This document shows, one piece after another, positions 56,760 through 64,000 of a stretch of DNA of 64,000 nucleotides (positions are counted from its first letter, which is position 1; the number at the start of each line of letters is the position of its first letter). The translations under genes and the position numbers were made by a program. The DNA is taken from positions 61,457,340 to 61,521,339 of the forward strand of contig CM055101.1 of assembly GCA_029204225.1 (NCBI GenBank). Reading direction: 5' to 3'. Below the pieces are notes generated by a model that worked only from the letters and a program-made list of their open reading frames with translations, was not told where the DNA came from and made no database searches. The DNA comes from Diphasiastrum complanatum (Eukaryota; Streptophyta; Lycopodiopsida; Lycopodiales; Lycopodiaceae).

Positions 56760-59700
56760 ATCAGCCTTTAAGAATGCTCATACCGAGTCTACCAGATATG
56801 ACATTCGACAAAGCAGTCAGTCTTGTCACTGATGAGAGACTGATGAGAGACGAAGGAGAGAAAAGCAATGATCAAGAAAAGGCTCTTTTCACAAAAGGAA
56901 AGAACAAGAACAAGAACAAGCCAAGATTCGAGAAGACGAAGTCCTTGAATCAACATTCTTCTTTCTGCGATCACTGCCACAAACTAGGCCATATGACCAA
57001 CAAATGATGGTTCAATCCAGCAATACCTTGCATGCATTGCAAGAAGAAGGGGCATTCTGCATACGATTGCAGATTCAACCCAAAAAGAAAGAACAAAGAT
57101 GAAAAAGCTAACGTTGTAGAGTCATCCAAGGATGTTGATAGAGGTGACGAAGCCTTCACGATACTCGATGAAGCTTCAACTAGCTACACTGAACACGACT
57201 ATGATGTAGTCATTGATTCAAGAGAAACATCACACATCACCTACAACAAGAAGATCTTGATCGACTTCAAAGAGCTCAAAAACAACAGAGCAGTGATTCT
57301 AGGTGATGGGAGTAGACACGATGTAAAAGGCATCGACACTCTATAACTGCAAACACTGTCAGACCAAGTAGAGCTTCCAAGAGCACTCTACGTGCCCTCA
57401 CTTAGATTAGATCTGTTATCAGTCTCCAAGATGGCAGATTTTGGCATTTGAGTTTTGTTTGATGGCAACACATGCCATATGATCAAGAAAACGACAACCA
57501 AGCTGCTGACGGTAGGATGCAGAGAAGGAAACCTCTACCAAGCCAAGATAATCAACAACTCTGATAGCATATAATTTGCATCAAAAAATAAAGATCAGCT
57601 CTGGCATAGGAGAATGGATCATCTGAACATGGGGAGCCTGTATGACATGAGCAGAAAAGACATAGTCACGAGTCTCAAGATTTCAAGGCCCAAATTTTGT
57701 GAAGCCTGTCAGAAAGACAAACAACATTGGAATCCATTCATGCATGAGGGAAGAAGAGCCAAGGAAGTTCTTGAGCTCATCCACTCTGATGTTTGTGGAC
57801 CAATGAAGATGGATTCGCTCTCAGGTTTGAGGTATTTTTAGACGTTCATAGATGATTACAGCCGGATGACCATGATCTACTACTTAAAGAAGAAATTTGA
57901 AGTGTTTGATTCCTTCAAGAAGTTCATGGCAACACCTTGAAAAAGATATAGATTCTCAGATCTGACAATGGAGGTGAATACAAAAGCAAAGCATTCTCAA
58001 AATTCTGCAAGGAACATGGGATAGAACACTCCTACATACACACCAGAGTACAATGGTGTTGCAGAAAGAAAAAACAGAATGCTAGTCGAAGGAGCCAGAT
58101 GCATGATGTCACAAGCTCAATTGTCAGGTCAATTTTGGACTGAGGCAATAGCTACAACTGTACACTTGCAGAACAGATCAACAACGATAGCGCTGGATAA
58201 CAAGACGTCGCACAAAATGTGGATAGGTAGAAAGTCTGATCTATTATATGTACGTGTGTTTGGATGTGTAGCATATAAGAACATTCCAAAAGAAAAAAGA
58301 AACAAGCTCGATGACAAATCAAAGCAAACAATCATGGTCGGCTACTCGAACGGAACACAAGTGTACAGGCTCTACAACCCAACCACGAAGAAGGTTGTTT
58401 TGAACAGAGATGTGAAGTTCGATGAGTCCACATTTCTTGGACTAAAGGACGAAAGAGAGCATGAGATCTTCACATTGCTGCCTATTCAAGAGGGAGATCA
58501 AGGATAGACATCAAATTAGAATGCAGAGCCACAGACTCTAGAGCAGCAGGATGCAAAAAATCAAACCCACAAACAAGAAACGTTTGAGCAGCGACGAAAC
58601 AAACCTAGAAGGTCAACAAGACAGAGAAGACCTCCAGACCATTACTCTGACAATCTTCAGTGGAGTGAAGACACAACAGTTCGAGTACTGCAGCTTCACT
58701 GAAGAGCCAACTACATATCAAGAAGCTATCCAGAGTCTAGAGGGAGAATTTGGGAAGCAGGCAATGTCAGAGGAGATTGAGTCGATGAGAAAACAGAAAA
58801 ATAGTCGACTACAAGTGGGTATACAAGAAAAAGATTAAATCAGATGGCACCATTGGCCACTACAAAGCAAGGCTTGTCACAAAGGGCTACACGCAGAGAT
58901 ATGGTGTTGATTATTTCGACACATATTCGTCGATGGTCAAGATGACAAGCATACGACTACTCCTTACATACATCACACAACACAATCTGAAAATTCACCA
59001 GATTGACATGAAAATAGCCTTTCTCCACGACGATCTAGAGGAGAAAATCTTCATGAAGTAGCTTGAAGGTTTTGAAGAACCCTACAATCGACAATATGTC
59101 TGTCAGTTGCAGGGATACATCTATGGTCTAAAACAGACATCACAAGCTTGGTATAAGAAGCTGGATGGTCTCCTGAAGTCTCTAGACTTCAATCCTACAC
59201 AACCGAACTGTAATGTCTACATAAAAAGAGTAGGAAAAGACTTTGTGATACTGACAATCTTCGTGGATGATTTCCTAATGATAGGAAATTTCTTGATGCT
59301 GATTAAAGACACAAAGAGTCAGATTTCTAAGAGTTATGAAATCACAAATCTTGGAGAAGCAACAAAATGCCTCGAGCTGGAGATCAGAAGAGATCGAACA
59401 AAGGGCGAAATGCACTTGAGTCAGTCAAAATACGCCAAAAAGGTGCTCAAGCAGTACCACATAACGGACTGCAAAGAAAAGGCCAAACCAATGATAGTTG
59501 GAGCCAAGCTCACGAAGTAGGATTGCCCAAAGACAAAAGAGGAAGAACAGAAGATGACAGGTATACCTACCAAAACTTAATCAGTAGTCTGATGTACCTC
59601 ACACTTTGTACCAGACCAATCTAGCTTTCTCTGTTTACGCCTTGAGCCAATTCTCTTCCAATCATGGCCTGGCACATTGGCAAATGACAAAACGAATCCT

Positions 59701-60243
59701 ACAATATCTAAAGGGTACCCAGAATATGAGATTAACCTATAGAGCTAAAAACAAAGAAAAAGGATTCAAGTTGCACCACTACAGTGATGCAGCTGGGCGA
59801 GCTGCAAAGATGATAACAAGTTTATAGCTGGAGGATGTACCATAGCATGTAGAGTTGCAATCAGCTGGACATGCAAAAAGCAAATCTTGGTAGCTCAATC
59901 CTCTTGCGAAGCTGAATACGTTGCAACTTCAAAGGTGGCGAATGAGATAGTGTGGCTGCAAATGATGCTGGAGCCAATCGGGATACCACAAGAAGGGCCA
60001 AGCACAATGATGATGGACTCTCAGAGTACCATCTATCTGTCCCAGGATCCTGTCTTTCATTTAAAGACAAAATACATACCTCTGAAGTACCATCACATTC
60101 GAGATTTAATCTCGAAAGGAGAGCTCCAGACCCAGTATATAAAATCAAAAGACATGATTGCAGATCTGCTCACGAAGCCGCTCGATAAGCCACTCTTTGC
60201 CAAACAAAGAAAGACAATTGGATTAAATGTGCAAAGCTACAAG
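56760..60243 (+). pseudogene. broken copia family-2 polyprotein
   Basis: Two zinc knuckles: CDHCHKLGHMTNK with the last Cys replaced by TGA near 57005, and CMHCKKKGHSAYDC near 57032. A protease site has DSRETSH, lacking the DSG/DTG catalytic triad. The integrase core has HSDVCGPM near 57780 and SDNGGEY near 57962. The RT begins near 58840 (KARLVTKGYTQRYG), has the variant FVDDFLM near 59260 instead of YVDD, and is followed by RNase H (SSCEAEYVA near 59898) and DLLTKPLDK near 60165. Stops near 57006, 57343, 57452, 57840 and 59060 and several frameshifts disable it. Confidence 0.85.
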
Positions 60244-60256
60244 GTTCAAGAGGGAG

Positions 60257-60960
60257 TGTCAGAAATAGTGAACTCTTGCATCTTTGCCGCAACACGAACA
60301 CGAAGCGAAGGTCAAACGGAGATAATTCGCGAAAGTCAACGTCCCTTGACTCGAAGGACGAACGATTTGCGAATCATTCATGAATTGTAAACATACCTCT
60401 AGGACCACAACAACCGCAAAGGGATGCAAAACAAAAAGATACGAAAGAAACAAAAAGAACGAAAGGAAACGAAAGAGAAGAAGAAGAATCTTTCACGCTG
60501 CCAGATTCCAGCCCAACAGGCTTGGAGTCATAGACTTCATGCCCAACTGAAATGAGTAGCAACGATGGAGAGTAACTGATTACTTGATTAGCATTAACTA
60601 GTCTTGTGATTCTCTGTTTTAGCTATCTTGTAAACTCCACACAATGGAGATAAAAACTATCCTTTCTGAATCAAAAATATATAGACAGAATTTCTGTAAG
60701 AGACAGAGAGAGAGAGACATAGCGAGTAGAGCAGAAAAGAAAAATACTAGAAACGAAAGAGCTGTGCATGAAAGTCTGCCAACGAGTAGAACACAGCGAA
60801 AAGAGCAGAGCGTCAGGCCGCCAATGAGCGAGACACTGACGATCTCGTTCCAAAACCAAACTGATAAGACAATTGTTCAATTTTCAGTGCATCTCCTTGT
60901 CTTGTGCCATCTGATTTGATTGCTAGAATATAATGTGTTTTGTGATGTGCAGTCGCGTGT
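60257..60960 (+). repeat. 3' LTR of the family-2 copia element (right end approximate)
   Basis: Begins TGTCAGAAATAG directly after the purine tract AAGAGGGAG. It contains a GA-rich tract near 60700-60720. There is no partner LTR in the window, so the right boundary is a guess. Confidence 0.5.
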
Positions 60961-61204
60961 CTAGGTTCTTGTAAAGCTTCCACGCAAAAGAAATTAAACT
61001 AGTTATGGATCTGAAATTTTCAGCAACTTAATTCACTTTGAAGTAGTTGAAATTCAGGTTGCATGTTGGATCTTCCCATGTATTTGGATTCTAGCTCTTT
61101 TGTGGCCAAATTTGGCTTGTTTTCCATGATTTTGGATAAAATTGATGGTAGAATTCAAAATCCAGCAAGTTCAAATCAATTGGTTGGTTATAACTCTGTA
61201 TATT

Positions 61205-62806
61205 GAATTGCATGTGGGTTAGAAGATTCAGATGATGAGCCGAATGTCAGTATATTGCCTTATATAGCAGGGCAGACTACTACGACATCCACCACTATTG
61301 CATCAATGAATGCCAATGCTACTGCAGAAATGATGCTCAATGAGTTCAAAAAACTTGGGAAGACCCAGCAAAAACAGATGGAAAAGTTGTAGTTGCAATT
61401 TGATGAGAAGATCAAAGCATTGGAAAATTTCCACGGAGAAGCAAACAAGGAACCTGAGAAGTTTGCAAAGACTTTTCCTACCAGGGAAAACGTCTGGTGT
61501 TCTATTTGCACAGAAAATCACACAGTGAACGAGTGTCCTCAATTGAAAAAACGAATGGAAATCAGTGTTTGCCATCTGTGTAATTCACCTGACCATGAGA
61601 CTGCCTTTTGCAACTTCAACCCTTGGATGATTCAGCAACGGTATGCCCAGATGGGATATCGAGATCTACAGTATGGAGTCAATCCAGCAGCAAGACTATG
61701 ACAATCTACTCTTGGATGCCCGAAGCGTCTAGCCTTGCCTGCCCCACCAAAGCACTCCGCTCCTCCTGCCAATTTGATGGAACCAGAACCTTACGGAGGT
61801 GTTGAGCAATGGAGCTATGGTAATGATCAGGAAGGTGGATCTTCAGAAAAGTATGCCATTTATGCTGCCGCTCAACAACAAGCCTCGAGAAATTGGGCCA
61901 GAGCACCACTTGGATGCTTTGCATGTGGAGAAAATCACAGAGTTGCAGAATGCCCAAATAAAGAAAAATTTATACCATTCTGTCGTGACTGTAATTATGG
62001 GCATTGCTATAAAGACTATCCAGCAAGACCGAAGCCACCACCAGCTACAACACCTGTAAATTTGATAACAATCAAGCAAGGATCGGTAGCTCATAATAAA
62101 CCAAGTGCACCCTTGATGGTGGTCACCAGAGCACAAAAGCAAAAAGAACCAGTAGTGGATTCAGTACCTGCTGATTCTATACCATTGAACGATACACCAA
62201 CAACATCGGAAGTTTATCCAAATCTTAATGCAAAAAAACGAAGATATCAGGATATGAGACAGTGGATTAAGCATCTGCAAGAAGAAGAGGAACTTGAAGC
62301 TGCTAAAGTAACAACTGAAGTTCAATCTTCACCATTGCAGCCTCCAAAAAATTTACGTACGGATATGAATGATCAATTACATCATCACGAAGAACCGTTC
62401 AAATGACGGAACCGGAAGCACCGCATACAGAATTACTCATAAATATTTTGTCTAGCAAGATTAATATTTCATTGGGAGAGCTCCTAAAGTTGGTGCCAAA
62501 AGCAAAAGAAGTCTTAGCGCAAGAGTTAGCTCAAGAAGAATCAGAAGACCTTCAGGAGCCGCTCTTTTGTGTTGGATTTGAAGAATCTAACGATGTACTA
62601 TATGTTGGAGCAGCTTGGGAAAGTGAACAAAAGAATATCACTCTGCCAATACAACATAGACAATTTTCTAAAGAAGCAACCGTGATAGACGACAGTTTAG
62701 GAATTAACCTGATTTCTACAAAGCTATGTACAAAATGGGACCTTACAAAGATTAAGCCTACTACTTTTGCTATTAAGCTAGTTGATCAAACGACGGTTCG
62801 TCCATG
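61205..62806 (+). pseudogene. gypsy Gag and protease region, copy B
   Basis: Open segments 61393-61701, 61735-62406 and 62403-62807 encode a Gag with at least three CCHC knuckles: CSICTENHTVNEC, CHLCNSPDHETAFC and CFACGENHRVAEC. These are followed by CRDCNYGHCYKDYP, which may be a fourth, altered one. A lysine/glutamate-rich helical part follows (KHLQEEEELEAAK). The third segment looks like a retropepsin: FCVGFEE, then ATVIDDSLGINLIS, where the usual D-S/T-G catalytic motif is not intact, and after a stop VLLGRPWLRVAQ near 62900. The normal Gag of this type has one or two knuckles. Confidence 0.75.
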
Positions 62807-62885
62807 AGGAATGGTGGAAGATATACCTGTCAGGATTGCAGGAGTACAGTTCGTCATTACTTTCGTCATGATGGACTTACTAGAA

Positions 62886-64000
62886 GCACCAAATGTCTAC
62901 TAAGTTCTCTTAGGACGTCCATGGTTACGAGTTGCGCAAGTAATTTATAACTGGGGTACTGGCAAAATCACTTTTGAAAATCATGAACGTGCAGTTAAAA
63001 TTGATCCTACGACTTGGACTATCAAGCCAGTGGCTCAAAAAGCGGATGACGATTCATCAACAACGGATCACACTTGTGATCGACCAGAGAAAAAATTGGG
63101 AGTTCACTATGATTCTCAAACGGATACTGTCAATTGGAATGAAGCTCTTGCAACAATTGATTGTACAGTAGGATATATGTGTCAACAAGATATTCAATCA
63201 GAGATGAGCAAGATTTCCTTGTTAGATCGAACTTTGGATACACCAATCACGTTCCACTAAATGTGCTGAATGTAGTCTGGATATCAACGGAACCTATACC
63301 AGATCCAATTGAGGATGATCTCATACCAATGAGCCATGCCTTAACTTATGATGGCAATGCAGAACTTACGGATGAACAGATTCTACATCATATGGATCCG
63401 ACCAGATTTGGAGTGCGTAATGTTCCTGATGAACCAACAATCTAATCGCCCAAAGCAGTTATATTGAAGGGAGACAAGATGATAGGTTCAATGAGAAAGA
63501 AACAAGCAAAGCAACATTATAATACGGTCCTGAAATGGAAAAATCCCCCTCAAAAGATTGATTTAAAGGAAGTGCCACCTCTATTGGATAAAGACAAAGG
63601 AAAAGTTTAGAATGATTCTTCAAGTCAGATCTCCAGCAAGACATCATCGTCTAGGAAGTCTACACCTGAGAAGAAAGATTTATCATCCCTCAATTCATCA
63701 CCTCTATGATCAATTCTTGCTAAGAAGACTAAATGATGATCCAAGACAAGTCCTTTCGAAAAGAACAAGCAAATGTAGTCCAACATGATATGCCAGAGCA
63801 TTTTAAACGTTATACACTGGATGATGTGGTTATCATGTTACCTAAAGCACATCGTGAACCTGAAGAACACATGCCGGAATCTAAAGAGGTTTACGATGGC
63901 CCAGCTAGGACGTAGCCAATGAATCTTGCAGAACCAGGAGAACCAGAAAAGATTGTACAAGTGAGATCACAACTTACTCCTGAACAGTATCAAGCACTCC
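62886..64000 (+). pseudogene. gypsy protease-RT linker, copy B
   Basis: Counterpart of copy A 40563-42045. It encodes KITFEN, ERAVKIDPTTWTIKPVAQKA, MSHALTYDGNAELTDEQILH and HDMPEHFKRYTLDDVVIMLP. A one-base loss near 63254 and TAA at 63442-63444 break the frame. It spans the point where copy A carries its MITE and shows the empty site. Confidence 0.85.

Larger units (their letters stand above)
56700..60960 (+). mobile_element. copia family-2 element, 5'-truncated, with 3' LTR
   Basis: Plus-strand copia order from the second half of Gag to RNase H, then a purine-rich AAGAGGGAG and a TG-starting LTR at 60257. The 5' LTR, primer site and first half of Gag were not found. The family is distinct from that of the intronic element and has a second, minus-strand fragment at 23160-24310. 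Confidence 0.85.
61205..64000 (+). mobile_element. Ty3/gypsy element copy B (cut by the window end)
   Basis: Gag region from about 61205, Gag-protease to 62807, then the linker homologous to copy A (62886-64000 matches 40563-41338 plus 41715-42045 at high identity, without the MITE). The remainder, RT onward, would lie beyond the window. It is disabled by scattered stops (near 61390, 61700, 62805, 62898, 63442 and 63608). Confidence 0.88.

Overview
The window is nuclear DNA of a land plant with a repeat-rich genome. The evidence is canonical GT-AG introns, a plant-type GT31 galactosyltransferase gene, a PDR-type ABCG transporter relic, plant Ty1/copia, Ty3/gypsy and CACTA elements, and long TA, GA and GT microsatellites. 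I see no bacterial operon structure. The lineage cannot be fixed from this sequence alone. Short introns in the one clear gene argue against a conifer with uniformly large introns, and a fern, other non-flowering plant or repeat-rich angiosperm remains possible.

Layout. 0-5.5 kb: a copia gag fragment, a probable LTR relic, a 3.5 kb inverted-repeat (foldback) element with nested hairpins, and a 104-bp tandem repeat. 5.9-19.8 kb (+): a complete beta-1,3-galactosyltransferase gene (DUF4094 plus GT31 domain, 11 coding exons, 402 codons). Its 9.07-kb first intron holds an almost intact 5,987-bp copia element on the opposite strand, with TCTTT target duplications, near-identical LTRs, PBS, PPT and one 1,337-codon polyprotein. 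20-31 kb: a small direct-repeat (TRIM-like) element and three broken copia copies. 31-35 kb: AT-rich DNA without a gene. 35.2-36.1 kb (-): a decayed PDR-type ABCG fragment. 37.4-39 kb (+): an unrecognised, apparently intact single-exon gene of 377 codons. 40-47 kb (+): a decayed gypsy element, with a 376-bp MITE beside its protease-RT linker and about 1 kb of antisense 26S rDNA inside its integrase. 47-50.5 kb: a truncated copia 5' end inserted in an older copia relic. 52.4-53.1 kb: dense GA/GT microsatellites. 53.7-55.7 kb: CACTA-type transposase relics. 56.7-61 kb: a second copia family. 61.2-64 kb: a second copy of the same gypsy family, cut by the window end.

The only convincing host genes are the galactosyltransferase (Golgi glycosylation, probably of arabinogalactan-type proteins) and the orphan gene at 37.8 kb. 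Nearly everything else is transposable-element sequence at different stages of decay. The most unusual structures are the rDNA segment inside the gypsy integrase, the MITE whose empty site is visible in the second gypsy copy, the foldback element, and the young copia element carried in a host intron. All exon models are read by eye from splice signals and reading frame, with no transcript data.
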